Shown: positions 24,673 through 35,650 of the stretch, in pieces
How positions within the stretch are numbered: position 1 is the first letter of the stretch
Layout: the number at the start of each line of letters is the position of its first letter
From: Myxococcales bacterium
GTDB taxonomy: Bacteria > Myxococcota > Polyangia > Nannocystales > Nannocystaceae
Assembly: GCA_016793465.1 (NCBI GenBank)
Contig: JAEUJW010000007.1
Coordinates: forward strand, 50,300 to 114,299
Length of the DNA stretch: 64,000 nt
Reading direction: 5' to 3'
Notes under the pieces: model-generated
Seen by the model: only the letters and a program-made list of their open reading frames with translations
What the model was told of the DNA's origin: nothing
The model's database searches: none
Position numbers and translations under genes: made by a program

Positions 24673-27318
24673 TTGAGCAGTCAGGACAGTCGCGGAGGAG
24701 CGGCGAGCAGCCTGCGAGACCGCCGGGTCGCCCGGGTCATCGATCGCGAGATCGCGCCCATCTGGCACGACCGGTTCGCGCGCCTGCTCGTCCGCAACCT
24801 GCCGACGACGCTGCCCAACGCGGGCGACGTGACGGCGCTCGACATCCACTGCGGCGTCGGGCGGACCACCGCGGAGCTGCTCGGCCGGCTCGGCGCGTCG
24901 AGCCGCGTGCTGGCGCTCGAGCCGGACGACATCCTGCTCGAGCTGGCCAAGTCGCGCATGCGTCCGGAGTGGAAGAACCGGGTCTATCTGAAGGCCGGGA
25001 ACTTCGACGACGTGACGACCATGGCCGACGACACCTACAACCTGGTCGTCGCCAACCTCGTGCTCGGCGAGACCGGCGACGTGTCGACCGCGCTCGGCGA
25101 GATGATCCGCGTCAACCGCATCGGCGGCCGCGTGCTCGCGACCTTGCCGATGGCCGGCACCTGGGACGAGGTCGAGGACATCTTCGCCGAGGTGCTGCGC
25201 GACGCGGGCCTGCACGGGGCCGTGCGCCGGCTCGACCGCCTGCGCGAGCTGCGTCCGACCGGGCCGCAGCTGTCGATGCTGGTGCGCCAGCTCGGCGTGG
25301 CCGAGGACGACTTCGTGATCGAGCAGGAGCGCTTCCACCTGCTGTTCCCCAGCGGCCGCGAGTTCCTGTTCGCGCCGGTGGTCGAGCACGGGCCGCTGCG
25401 CCTGTGGAAGGCGGTGATCGGCAAGGACGGCACGCCGCAGGAGCTGTTCTGGCGCCTGAAGGAGGCGATCGACGCCTACTACACCGGCCACGTGCTGGCG
25501 GTTAACGTGCTCGCCGGGCTCATCAACATCCACGTGGCCAAGGGCACCGACAGCCCGGGCCCGCGGCTCGCGGCCCGCTACTGGCGCCACTACCCGACGC
25601 TCGACGCGCTGTGGGGCGGGCTCGCGGCCGGCTACGTCAAGATCTCCGAGCCGGCGCTGCAGTTCACCGACGGCGACCTCGACTTCGACCTCGAGATCGA
25701 CGACGGCCGCACCGGCGCGCAGCGGGCGATCACCACGTCGATCCCGATCATCACCGAGGACCTCGCCGACGACGAACCCGCCCCCGCGAAGCCGGCCGCG
25801 AAGGTCGAGGCCAGGCCGTCTCCCGCGAAGGTCGAGGCCAGGGCGGAGCCGTCGGGCCCGAAGGCGCCGGCGAAGCCCGAGGCCAGGGCGCCGACGAGGC
25901 AGGTCGACGACTTCGACGCCGCCTTCGCCGAGTACGAGCCCGAGGAACAGACCGCGCCCCAGCCGGTCTCCGAGCTGCGCGCCGCCAAGGCAAAGGCCGA
26001 GGCCGCCGCGGCCGAGGCGGCGAGGGCCGAAGCGGCGAGGGCCGAGGCGGCGAAGGCCGAGGCGGAGGCAGAGGCCGAGGCAGCGAGGATCGAGGCGGAG
26101 GAGGCGGCGCGGGCCGAGGCGGCGGAGGAGGCGGCGAGACTCGAGGCCGCAGAGGAGGCGGCGAGGCTCGAGGCGAGCGCCAAGGTCGAGCCCGCGTCTG
26201 CCAAGCCGGAGCCGAGCGGCGAGACCAGGTTCAAGCCGTCTGGCGGCGAGTCGAGCGGCGAGACCAGGTTCAAGCCGTCCGGCGGCGAGTCGAGCGGCGA
26301 GACCAAGTCCAAGCCGCCGACGAGCGAGAGCGGGAAGTACAAGCCGCCGACGCAGGTCGAGCCGAACGCGGCGGGCGAGCCTGCCGAGGCCAAGCCCGCG
26401 AGAGCGGCGACGCCGGGCGAGCCGAGCGGCGAGACCAGGCCGGCGGGCGAGTCGAGCGGGCTGACGGAGCCGCGGTTCAAGCCGCCGGGCGACAGCGGCT
26501 CGGCGTTCCGGCGGGCCAGCGAGTCGAGCGGCCTGCGGCCGCTGGGTGAGGCGAGCGGCTTCACGGCGCGGCCGAGCGGCGAGGGCAGCGGGTTCTTCCC
26601 GCCGCCGCGCAAGCCCGAGTCGGTGTCTGCGACCGGATCTTTCAAGGTGTTCGCGCCGCCGAAGCCGCGCGAGGCGGGCGCGCCGACGCCGGGCCGGATC
26701 CGCCGGACCAGCCAACCTCTCGGGCTGGCGGACGTGCCGAAGTCGCTGGCCGCCGAGCTCGACACCGACCCGGCGACCGAGAACGCGTTCGACAACCTCA
26801 CCATCGACGAGCCGGCGCCCCGCGACGAGGCGAGGCCGGCGGAGTCGAAGCCGACAGAGCCCGAGCCGCGCGCCAAGTCGCTGATGGAGGAGCTCGAGTC
26901 GGAGCGGTCGCGCCCGCACGTGGCCGCCTCGGCGCTGTCGCTGACCACCGCGCCGTCGAAGCACGAGCCGGCCGGGGTCGACGACAAGATCGAGGCCGAG
27001 GCGAAGGGCGAACCCGTCGAGGCGGCCGTGAGGCCCGCGCGCCCGCGCCTGGCGGACCTCGAGGCGGCGACCTCGTCGCGCAAGCCGCGGAGCCTCGACC
27101 TCGAGGCGGCGACGCTCGAGCAGCTGGGGAGCGAGGACGACGTCGACGAGCTCGAGGAGGCCGACGAGGTCGAAGAGGTCGAGGAGGCGCCGGTGGAGAC
27201 CAGGCCGTCGAAGCCCGCGCCGCCGCCGCTGAAGCCGGGCAAGGCGCCGCCGCCTCCGCCGAAGGACATCTTCAAACCGCGGCCGCTGCTGCCCATCGTG
27301 CCGCCGAAGAAGAAGTGA
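24673..27318 (+). CDS. Class I SAM methyltransferase domain with long disordered tail
   Basis: 881 residues. The N-terminal 270 residues look like an AdoMet-dependent methyltransferase: motif I ALDIHCGVGRTT, acidic ALEPDD at the end of beta-2, and YNLVVANLVLGE. The remaining 600 residues are low complexity: an Ala/Glu/Arg helical stretch (about 435-510), then SGETRFKPSGGES-type repeats, then an acidic Pro-rich tail ending in PPKKK. The DNA around 26215-26300 contains a near-perfect tandem duplication. TTG start at 24673. Its stop overlaps the apbE start (GTGA). Substrate unknown; the tail suggests a scaffold or surface-tethering function. Confidence 0.72.
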   Translation: MSSQDSRGGAASSLRDRRVARVIDREIAPIWHDRFARLLVRNLPTTLPNAGDVTALDIHCGVGRTTAELLGRLGASSRVLALEPDDILLELAKSRMRPEWKNRVYLKAGNFDDVTTMADDTYNLVVANLVLGETGDVSTALGEMIRVNRIGGRVLATLPMAGTWDEVEDIFAEVLRDAGLHGAVRRLDRLRELRPTGPQLSMLVRQLGVAEDDFVIEQERFHLLFPSGREFLFAPVVEHGPLRLWKAVIGKDGTPQELFWRLKEAIDAYYTGHVLAVNVLAGLINIHVAKGTDSPGPRLAARYWRHYPTLDALWGGLAAGYVKISEPALQFTDGDLDFDLEIDDGRTGAQRAITTSIPIITEDLADDEPAPAKPAAKVEARPSPAKVEARAEPSGPKAPAKPEARAPTRQVDDFDAAFAEYEPEEQTAPQPVSELRAAKAKAEAAAAEAARAEAARAEAAKAEAEAEAEAARIEAEEAARAEAAEEAARLEAAEEAARLEASAKVEPASAKPEPSGETRFKPSGGESSGETRFKPSGGESSGETKSKPPTSESGKYKPPTQVEPNAAGEPAEAKPARAATPGEPSGETRPAGESSGLTEPRFKPPGDSGSAFRRASESSGLRPLGEASGFTARPSGEGSGFFPPPRKPESVSATGSFKVFAPPKPREAGAPTPGRIRRTSQPLGLADVPKSLAAELDTDPATENAFDNLTIDEPAPRDEARPAESKPTEPEPRAKSLMEELESERSRPHVAASALSLTTAPSKHEPAGVDDKIEAEAKGEPVEAAVRPARPRLADLEAATSSRKPRSLDLEAATLEQLGSEDDVDELEEADEVEEVEEAPVETRPSKPAPPPLKPGKAPPPPPKDIFKPRPLLPIVPPKKK

Positions 27319-28475
27319 GCGCGTTGAGGATCTCCGCCCGACTCGCCGTCTCGCTCGCCCTGCTCGGTGCATGTACACCGGCGCCGACGAGCCCGACGCC
27401 GGACCCGCGCAAGGTCGACGAGCCGGTGAAGCAGGCGCCCGCGCCCGAGCCCGCGCGCGAGGCCCCGCCGGTGCGCAAGGACGGCACGATCTACGCCGAG
27501 GCCATGCAGATGGGCACGCGCTTCTCGATCAACCTGTGGCTCGGCGATCGTCCGGCGAGCGAAGGCGGGGCGGCGATCGAGGCGGCGCTGGCGGAGATCG
27601 AGCGGGTCGAACAGATCGCCAGCGAGTGGCGGCCGACCAGCGAGCTCTCGCAGCTCAACGCGAACGCCGGCGGACCCATGCGCCCGCTGAGCCCGGAGCT
27701 GTTCGAGCTGCTGCAGCGCAGCAAGGTCATCGCCGAGGCCACCGGCGGGGCCTTCGACCCCAGCTTCTACGGGGTCGGCCAGCTGTGGAAGTTCGACCCG
27801 GGCGCGACGCCTCCGAAGCCCGAGGAGATCTCCGCCAAGCTGCACCTCGTCGACTGGCGGGCGATCGAGCTCGACCCCAACACCGGCCAGGGTCGCCTGC
27901 AAAAACCCGGCATGAAGCTCGGCCTCGGCGCCATCGCCAAGGGCTACGGGGTCGACCGGGCCGCCCTCGTGCTGGTCCAGCGCGGCTTCAACAATCACAT
28001 CGTCGAGGGCGGCGGGGACACCTACGTGTCGGGGACCAAGGCCGGCAAGCCGTGGATGGTGGGCATCCAGCGGCCCGACCGGCCCGGTTCGCTTGCGGCG
28101 ATCCCGTCCAGCGATCGGGCCATCGTCACCTCGGGTGATTACCAGCGGTTCTTCGAGTTCCAGGGCAAGCGCTACGCCCACATCCTCGACCCCGCCACCG
28201 GCTGGCCGATCCCAGAGGAGCGCAGCGCCCAGAGCGTGACCGTCCTGGCCAAGGACGCCACCGACGCCGACGCCTACGCGACCGCCGTGGCGGTGATGGG
28301 CCCCGAGAAGGGCATGGCGTTCGTCGAGGCCCACCCCGACCTCGAGGCCGTCATCATCAACCGCGCCGGCGAGGTGATGGTCTCCAAGGACCTCCAGCCG
28401 ACCCTGGTCTGGCCGCCGACGAAGGCTCCTGCAGGCGCCGACGATCCGGCGCGGGCCCCCACGAAGTCTCCGTGA
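27315..28475 (+). CDS. apbE: FAD:protein FMN transferase, lipoprotein form
   Basis: 386 residues. Signal peptide with lipobox LLGAC, a Pro-rich linker, then the ApbE fold: MGTRFSINLWL, LGLGAIAKGYGVD, VEGGGDTYVSG, TSGDYQRFFEF, HILDPATGWP and the metal-binding DATDADAYATA. ApbE proteins attach FMN from FAD to Thr of flavoproteins such as NqrB/NqrC or RnfG, and can have Mg-dependent FAD pyrophosphatase activity. No Nqr/Rnf genes lie nearby. The GTG at 27315 overlaps the preceding stop by 4 nt, indicating coupling. Confidence 0.93.
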   Translation: MSALRISARLAVSLALLGACTPAPTSPTPDPRKVDEPVKQAPAPEPAREAPPVRKDGTIYAEAMQMGTRFSINLWLGDRPASEGGAAIEAALAEIERVEQIASEWRPTSELSQLNANAGGPMRPLSPELFELLQRSKVIAEATGGAFDPSFYGVGQLWKFDPGATPPKPEEISAKLHLVDWRAIELDPNTGQGRLQKPGMKLGLGAIAKGYGVDRAALVLVQRGFNNHIVEGGGDTYVSGTKAGKPWMVGIQRPDRPGSLAAIPSSDRAIVTSGDYQRFFEFQGKRYAHILDPATGWPIPEERSAQSVTVLAKDATDADAYATAVAVMGPEKGMAFVEAHPDLEAVIINRAGEVMVSKDLQPTLVWPPTKAPAGADDPARAPTKSP

Positions 28476-28505
28476 GGTCGGTGCACATGCACCCGCCCGG
28501 CTTGT

Positions 28506-28511
28506 TACACT
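28506..28511 (+). promoter_or_regulatory. -10 box of the Ser/Thr kinase gene, leaderless geometry
   Basis: TACACT, 6 nt before the GTG at 28518. Confidence 0.55.
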
Positions 28512-28517
28512 GCCGCC

Positions 28518-30959
<2,442 letters not shown>

Positions 30960-30969
30960 AGCCCGGGGC

Positions 30970-31716
30970 TCAGCGCGAGGCCGTCACGTCGACCTCGGCC
31001 TCGTCGGTCTCGTCGAGGAACTCGCGGGCGGCGGCGTAGAAGTGCTGGGCGACGACGAGCGAGGCGTGGCCGCCGGGCAGGACGATGTAGTCGTGCTCGG
31101 GGTCGACGCCCTCGACCGGGCCGGGGTTGCGACAGAAGGCGTCGGCGTCGGCGTGGATCTGGCGCAGGCGCACGCCCGCCGGCAGCGGGGCGGAGCGCAG
31201 CTCGTCGAGGAATTTACAGCCCGGGCGGACCTGCCACACCGAACTGCTGAAAATGCCGATGGTGGGGATCGCCGCGAGCGTGAGCCACGAGCCCGCGAGC
31301 GGCGTGCCGAGCATGACGACGCGGCGGATCCAGCGGTGCCCTTGCAGGAACTTGACCGCGTGCAGCGCGACCAGGCCGCCCATGCTGAAGCCCAGCACGT
31401 CGACGCGGTCGAGCTCGAGGTTGTCGACCAGCTCGCGCACGCGGTGGGTCAGCTCCTCCGCCGAGTTGCGCAGCGAGCCGAGCTGGAACTTGCCGTGGTG
31501 GTAGCTGAAGACCACGCGGCCGTCGGCCTGAAAGCGCTTGGTCAGCGGCAGCATGGTGCCGCGGGTGCCGAGGAAGCCGTGCACCAGCACGACCGGGCGC
31601 GTGCCCGGCTGGACCCACGAGAGGTCGCCCGCGACCTTGTTGCCGCGCAACAGGTGGCGCGCGTAACCCAGGCTGTGGGTCACCGTCTCCGCCGCGTTGT
31701 GCAGGGCCTTGCGCAC
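30970..31716 (-). CDS. Alpha/beta hydrolase (lipase/PGAP1-like)
   Basis: 248 residues. Oxyanion segment VVLVHGFLGTRGTML, nucleophile elbow GFSMGG, and the probable catalytic His in LPGGHASLV. An Asp in the DADAF or DPEHD region could complete the triad. VVMLGTPLAGS after the elbow is typical of triacylglycerol lipase/PGAP1-like acyl hydrolases. No signal peptide, so it is probably cytosolic or membrane-associated. GTG start at 31714-31716. The gene ends 10 nt from the convergent kinase gene. Confidence 0.87.
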   Translation of the reverse strand: MRKALHNAAETVTHSLGYARHLLRGNKVAGDLSWVQPGTRPVVLVHGFLGTRGTMLPLTKRFQADGRVVFSYHHGKFQLGSLRNSAEELTHRVRELVDNLELDRVDVLGFSMGGLVALHAVKFLQGHRWIRRVVMLGTPLAGSWLTLAAIPTIGIFSSSVWQVRPGCKFLDELRSAPLPAGVRLRQIHADADAFCRNPGPVEGVDPEHDYIVLPGGHASLVVAQHFYAAAREFLDETDEAEVDVTASR

Positions 31717-31725
31717 GCTGTCCTG

Positions 31726-31731
31726 ATTCTA
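31726..31731 (-). promoter_or_regulatory. -10 box of the alpha/beta hydrolase gene, leaderless geometry
   Basis: TAGAAT on the minus strand, 9 nt before the GTG. A perfect inverted repeat lies 42 nt further upstream (31773-31788). Confidence 0.55.
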
Positions 31732-31772
31732 CCAGCACCCCCGCAGTCGCGGCCAGCGCGGGCCTATGTGGA

Positions 31773-31788
31773 CTGTCTCAAGAGACAG
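31773..31788. repeat. Perfect inverted repeat CTGTCTC-AA-GAGACAG
   Basis: Seven-bp arms with a 2-nt centre, overlapping the stop codon of the TPR-like gene and lying upstream of the hydrolase promoter. It could be an operator; there is no U-tract that would make it a terminator. Confidence 0.5.
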
Positions 31789-32644
31789 CCGCGTCGTCGG
31801 CCCCGGGCGGTGCGTGGGCCGAGGTGAGCCGGGCGCGGGGGGCCTCGGGCAGCATGCCGCGGAACAGGTCATCGGTGCGGCCCGCGTCGAGGGCGCGGCA
31901 GCGGGCGCGGGCCTCGCTGGCGAGGCGAGTGCCAGGGAACGCGTGCATGGCCTGCTCGTAGCGGTGGGCGGCGAGCTGGCGCTCGCCGAGGGCCTCCAGG
32001 GCCTGGGCGAGGTGGAACAGGTAGACGACGCGAGCGGGGTTGAAGTCGAGGCACTCGAGGCCGCGCTCGAGCAGGGGGACGGCCTCGCGATGGCGAGCCA
32101 TGCGGGCGAGCACGAGGCCCTCGAGGGCGTCCCAGGTGCGGGCGACCGTTGGTTGGTAAGGTAGGGGGATGTGGCGCAGGCAGGCCTCGCGGTCGTCGCG
32201 GATGGCGGCGAGGGTGCCGGCGTCGGGGTCGCTGGTGAGCGCGTCGAGCTCGTGGCGCCCGTAGGCCGCGAGGGCCTGGAGGTGCGGCGAGAGCCTCGAC
32301 ATGTCGCTGGTGTAGATCTCCCTGGCTTCTTCGAGGCGCCACTCGGCGACCAGGAGCCCGCCGAGCTGGGCCCGCGCGAGCCACTGGCGCTCGACGCTGA
32401 CGGCCTCGCCGGCCGCGGCCAGCGCGAGCTCGCGGCGCAGGTGCTGCTCGATCTCCCGGTGACGGCCGGTGGCGATCGCCCGGCGCAGGTGGACCGCCTC
32501 GAGCAGCGCCTTGCGCTGGTGCCCGCGCCCGACCAGCCAGGCGCCGAGGCTCATGCTGAAGACCATCGCCGCGATCGCGGTGACCTCGCCGGCGCACCCG
32601 GGCACGCACGCGAGGGTCAACAGCAGCAGCAGATCGCGGGCCAT
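31778..32644 (-). CDS. Membrane-anchored TPR-like protein
   Basis: 288 residues. The N-terminus LLLLLTLACVPGCAG followed by AIAAMVFSMSLGAWLVG gives one or two membrane segments, possibly a lipobox at VPGC. The rest is Arg/Ala/Leu-rich paired helices resembling tetratricopeptide repeats (for example AVPLLERGLECLDFNPARVVYLFHLA, broken here only for description). No catalytic motif. The ATG at 32642-32644 has TATGCT 9 nt upstream. It is 61 nt upstream of the hydrolase, which has its own promoter. Confidence 0.72.
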   Translation of the reverse strand: MARDLLLLLTLACVPGCAGEVTAIAAMVFSMSLGAWLVGRGHQRKALLEAVHLRRAIATGRHREIEQHLRRELALAAAGEAVSVERQWLARAQLGGLLVAEWRLEEAREIYTSDMSRLSPHLQALAAYGRHELDALTSDPDAGTLAAIRDDREACLRHIPLPYQPTVARTWDALEGLVLARMARHREAVPLLERGLECLDFNPARVVYLFHLAQALEALGERQLAAHRYEQAMHAFPGTRLASEARARCRALDAGRTDDLFRGMLPEAPRARLTSAHAPPGADDAAVS

Positions 32645-32653
32645 CGTCCGGTC

Positions 32654-32659
32654 AGCATA
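32654..32659 (-). promoter_or_regulatory. -10 box of the TPR-like gene, leaderless geometry
   Basis: TATGCT on the minus strand, 9 nt before the ATG. Confidence 0.55.
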
Positions 32660-32760
32660 ACCTCGCCGCCGCGGTCGGCGGAAGCCTCGCGATCGCGGCC
32701 GACAGCTGTCCGGGGCGCGCGCTGCGGCTGCGTCGACCCCCGGACCCGCGAAAGCGCACA

Positions 32761-35283
32761 TCAGCCCGGCGGGATGCACACCTGGGTCATCGGGCCGGTG
32801 TTGTTGACCTCGTCGCACTCGTTGAGCTGGCCGTTGCCCATGCCGTCGTCGTCGACCACCGCGTACACGGTCACCGACTCGAACATGCCCGGATAGCTGA
32901 ACTCGACCTTCTCGGCCGCGCCCGCCGCCAGCGGGCCCTGCGTCTGCACGGTCCCGAGGTAGCCGAGGTTCTCCTCGTAGAACGAGACGTTGACCCCGGG
33001 CCCGACCCCGAGGCAGCCGATGTTGGCCACGAACACCGACAGGTCGAGCATGTTGAGGCACTCGCCGGCGTCGAAGTCGAGGTCGTAGAGCGTCAGGTCG
33101 GGCGCGCAGAAGTCGGAGGCGCCCTGCACGTTGTTGCGGTAGCTGTTGTAGGGCAGGTTGTCGGGGAAGGTCCAGTTGTCCTGCTCGCTGACCGGGATGC
33201 CGCCGGTGAGCTCGACATTGGTGATGTGATAGGTGTGTTGGTTCCAGACCGGCCGCGTCGACACCCAGTTGTCGAGGCTGTCCTTGAACACCTCGACGCC
33301 GGCGTCGGTCACGAGCGAGGCCGCGGTGTCGTTGTTGGTCGAGAACACGATGTCGGCCTTGAAGTCGCCGTCGACGTCGGCGATGACCGGGTACTCGGTG
33401 CGCGTGCGCGAGGAGTTGCGGTCGCGGAACAGCACCTCGGCGTCGGTCATGTTCTTGTCGCAGCCGGGGCCCGGCGGGTTCATCAGGCAGTCGGGCTCGA
33501 CGCCGGGGTAGATGCGGATGTAGGCCTCGTCGTTGTAGACGACCTCGTAGCGGCCGTCGCCGTCGAAGTCGAACACGGACGAGCCGGTGACCTGCGAGGA
33601 GTCGTCCTCGGTGTTGGCGGTCCACAGGGTGGACAGCGTGTTGGCCCCGGAGTCGAACAGGAACACGGTGTAGCGCGACGAGCCGGCCACGCCGATGTCA
33701 CGGATGCCGTCGCCGTTGAAGTCGGCGATGTTGGGCGGGCCGCCGCGGCCGGCCCCGGGGATCGCCACGGTCGCGAGCACGGCGCCGGTCTGGCCGTTGA
33801 TGACGTGCACGCGGGTGTTGGCGACCAGCACGACCTCGGGGGCGAGGTCGGCGTTGAAGTCGGCGACCCCGCAGAAGCCGTCGTTGTTCATGTACGAGGC
33901 GGCGGTCCACATCTCCATGCCGGCGAAGTCGTTGCCGGCGACCGTGCCGGTGGTCTTGTAGGCCGAGCGCCCGCCGATGACCTCGGGGCGGCCGTCGCCG
34001 TCGAGGTCGGCGATGCAGGAGATCGGGCCCTGGCCGTTGGCGCCCTTGCCGGCCGCCGTGCCCTCGTAGAGCAGCTTGCCGGCGTTGTCGAACATCGCCG
34101 CGCCGAACACGATCTCCGGCGGGCCGTCGTTGTCGAGGTTGGCGATCGCCACCGAGCCGCTGCTGCGCGGGCCGACGAACGCGTCGGACTTCCACAGCGG
34201 AGTGCCGTCGCTGTCGATGGCGATCAGGTACTTGCCCTCGCCGCAAGCCACGACCTCCGGCAGGCCGTCGTCGTCGATGTCGCCGACGGCGGGGTTGGAC
34301 GTCGAGTCGGTCTCCCACATGGCGTCGAGCACCGACCACATCTTCTCGCCGGTGTCGCCGCGCAGCGCCCGCAGCACGCCGTTGCCGCCGGCCTGGCCGT
34401 CGATGTACGAGTTGAAGATGACGTCCGGCACGCAGTTGTCGTCGAGGTCGACGACGATCGGGATCGACGAGACCTGGTAGTTCTCGGGCCGGTCGTCCAT
34501 GGCGATGTCGTGGTGGGTCCAGGTCACCGCGCACTTGCCGTCGGTGCACACCTCGGCGACCTGACAGTCGCTGTCCATCATGCAGTTGAACGACTTGCGC
34601 CGGCCCCAGGTCCACAGCGGCTCGGGCTGGAACACGCCGGCCGGCGGGATGTACTGGCAGGTCGGGTCGGCCTTCGACGGCAGGCACAGCTGCGTCGAGG
34701 GGTCGCAGACGAACCCGTCCTCGCAGGTGTTCTCGTTGGGCTTGGTCGCGCAGACCGACTGCATGCACGCGCCGCCCGGGACCACGCACTCGCCGAGGTA
34801 ACACAGCTCGTCGTCGGCGCAGCAGACGTTGGCCTCGCCGCAGGGGGCCGGGCCGCCGCAGTCGGTCACGCACTGGCCGTTGTCGCAGAGCTCGCCCTCG
34901 GTGCAGCAGTCGTTCGCGCACGGGGTGCAGGTGCCCGCGGTGTCGGTCGCGCTATCGGTCGAGGGCTCGCTGTTGGTCGAGGGTTCGGTGTCGGTCGTGG
35001 GCTCGGTGTCGCTGACGCTGGTGGCCGGGCTCGACGTCGGGGCGGACTCGCTGTCGGTGCCCTGCGAGTCGGACACGCCGCTGACCTGGGTGGTCGAGAT
35101 GTCGCCGGTGGGCGCGCTCGTCGGGGCGCTGTCGGTGTTGTTGCTGAGCGAACCCATCGTGGTGCCGGCCGACATCTCGGTGCCGGAGGACGAGCCGTCG
35201 TCGCCGCAGGCGACGACCGCGAGGGACAGGGCGAGGGGGCCGTGGAGGCGCGCGAACGACGATCGGTGCAAGCGATGGGACAT
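32761..35283 (-). CDS. FG-GAP/VCBS-repeat lipoprotein with CARDB-like C-terminus
   Basis: 840 residues. Lipobox SLAVVAC, then a Ser/Thr/Glu-rich linker to about 115. A Cys-rich segment follows (about 117-215, with [14 protein letters not shown] and [14 protein letters not shown]). The body is a beta-propeller-type run of FG-GAP/VCBS repeats with [11 protein letters not shown] and [11 protein letters not shown] calcium-binding loops (about 265-690). A final Ig-like CARDB-type domain starts with [11 protein letters not shown] and ends with [10 protein letters not shown]. It is a surface lipoprotein, probably adhesive. Full length; ATG at 35281-35283. Confidence 0.9.
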   Translation of the reverse strand: MSHRLHRSSFARLHGPLALSLAVVACGDDGSSSGTEMSAGTTMGSLSNNTDSAPTSAPTGDISTTQVSGVSDSQGTDSESAPTSSPATSVSDTEPTTDTEPSTNSEPSTDSATDTAGTCTPCANDCCTEGELCDNGQCVTDCGGPAPCGEANVCCADDELCYLGECVVPGGACMQSVCATKPNENTCEDGFVCDPSTQLCLPSKADPTCQYIPPAGVFQPEPLWTWGRRKSFNCMMDSDCQVAEVCTDGKCAVTWTHHDIAMDDRPENYQVSSIPIVVDLDDNCVPDVIFNSYIDGQAGGNGVLRALRGDTGEKMWSVLDAMWETDSTSNPAVGDIDDDGLPEVVACGEGKYLIAIDSDGTPLWKSDAFVGPRSSGSVAIANLDNDGPPEIVFGAAMFDNAGKLLYEGTAAGKGANGQGPISCIADLDGDGRPEVIGGRSAYKTTGTVAGNDFAGMEMWTAASYMNNDGFCGVADFNADLAPEVVLVANTRVHVINGQTGAVLATVAIPGAGRGGPPNIADFNGDGIRDIGVAGSSRYTVFLFDSGANTLSTLWTANTEDDSSQVTGSSVFDFDGDGRYEVVYNDEAYIRIYPGVEPDCLMNPPGPGCDKNMTDAEVLFRDRNSSRTRTEYPVIADVDGDFKADIVFSTNNDTAASLVTDAGVEVFKDSLDNWVSTRPVWNQHTYHITNVELTGGIPVSEQDNWTFPDNLPYNSYRNNVQGASDFCAPDLTLYDLDFDAGECLNMLDLSVFVANIGCLGVGPGVNVSFYEENLGYLGTVQTQGPLAAGAAEKVEFSYPGMFESVTVYAVVDDDGMGNGQLNECDEVNNTGPMTQVCIPPG

Positions 35284-35291
35284 GACCGATC

Positions 35292-35297
35292 ATGCTA
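35292..35297 (-). promoter_or_regulatory. -10 box of the FG-GAP lipoprotein gene, leaderless geometry
   Basis: TAGCAT on the minus strand, 8 nt before the ATG; part of a 61-nt divergent promoter region. Confidence 0.55.
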
Positions 35298-35332
35298 GCG
35301 GGATCCCGCGCGCGAAGGCGCGGCGCCCGTGT

Positions 35333-35338
35333 TACAGT
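35333..35338 (+). promoter_or_regulatory. -10 box of the LsrG-like/alcohol dehydrogenase operon
   Basis: TACAGT, 6 nt before the GTG at 35345. Confidence 0.55.
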
Positions 35339-35344
35339 CGCGGC

Positions 35345-35650
35345 GTGATCGTCGTGCATGTGCAGGTCCATGTCGTCCCCGACCAGGTCGAGGCGTTCCG
35401 CGAGGCGACCCTCACCAACGCCCGCGCGAGCGTGCAGGAGCCGGGGATCGCCCGGTTCGACGTGCTGCAGCGGGCCGACGACCCCACGCGCTTCGTGCTG
35501 ATCGAGGTCTATCGCACCGCCGACGCGCCCGCGCAGCACAAGGAGACCGCGCACTATTTAACATGGCGGGATGCGGTCGCGCCGATGATGGCGTCCCCGC
35601 GGTCGAGTCTGCGCTACGACAACCTGTTCCCCGACGACGGCGGCTGGTGA
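35345..35650 (+). CDS. Antibiotic-biosynthesis-monooxygenase (ABM) domain protein, LsrG-like
   Basis: 101 residues, a single dimeric alpha/beta ABM domain. The segments [20 protein letters not shown] and [10 protein letters not shown] closely follow the LsrG pattern (isomerase for phosphorylated AI-2 in enterics). Members elsewhere are cofactor-free oxygenases or isomerases. GTG start set by the promoter box. Its stop overlaps the next start as TGATG, so it is coupled to the iron alcohol dehydrogenase; the pair probably acts on one small carbonyl or alcohol substrate, which I cannot name. Confidence 0.85.
   Translation: MIVVHVQVHVVPDQVEAFREATLTNARASVQEPGIARFDVLQRADDPTRFVLIEVYRTADAPAQHKETAHYLTWRDAVAPMMASPRSSLRYDNLFPDDGGW

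Noticed and set aside
32645..33625. Extension of the TPR-like gene upstream by 327 codons
   Set aside because: It overlaps the 3' part of the FG-GAP lipoprotein gene in another frame and has Arg/His-rich shadow composition.
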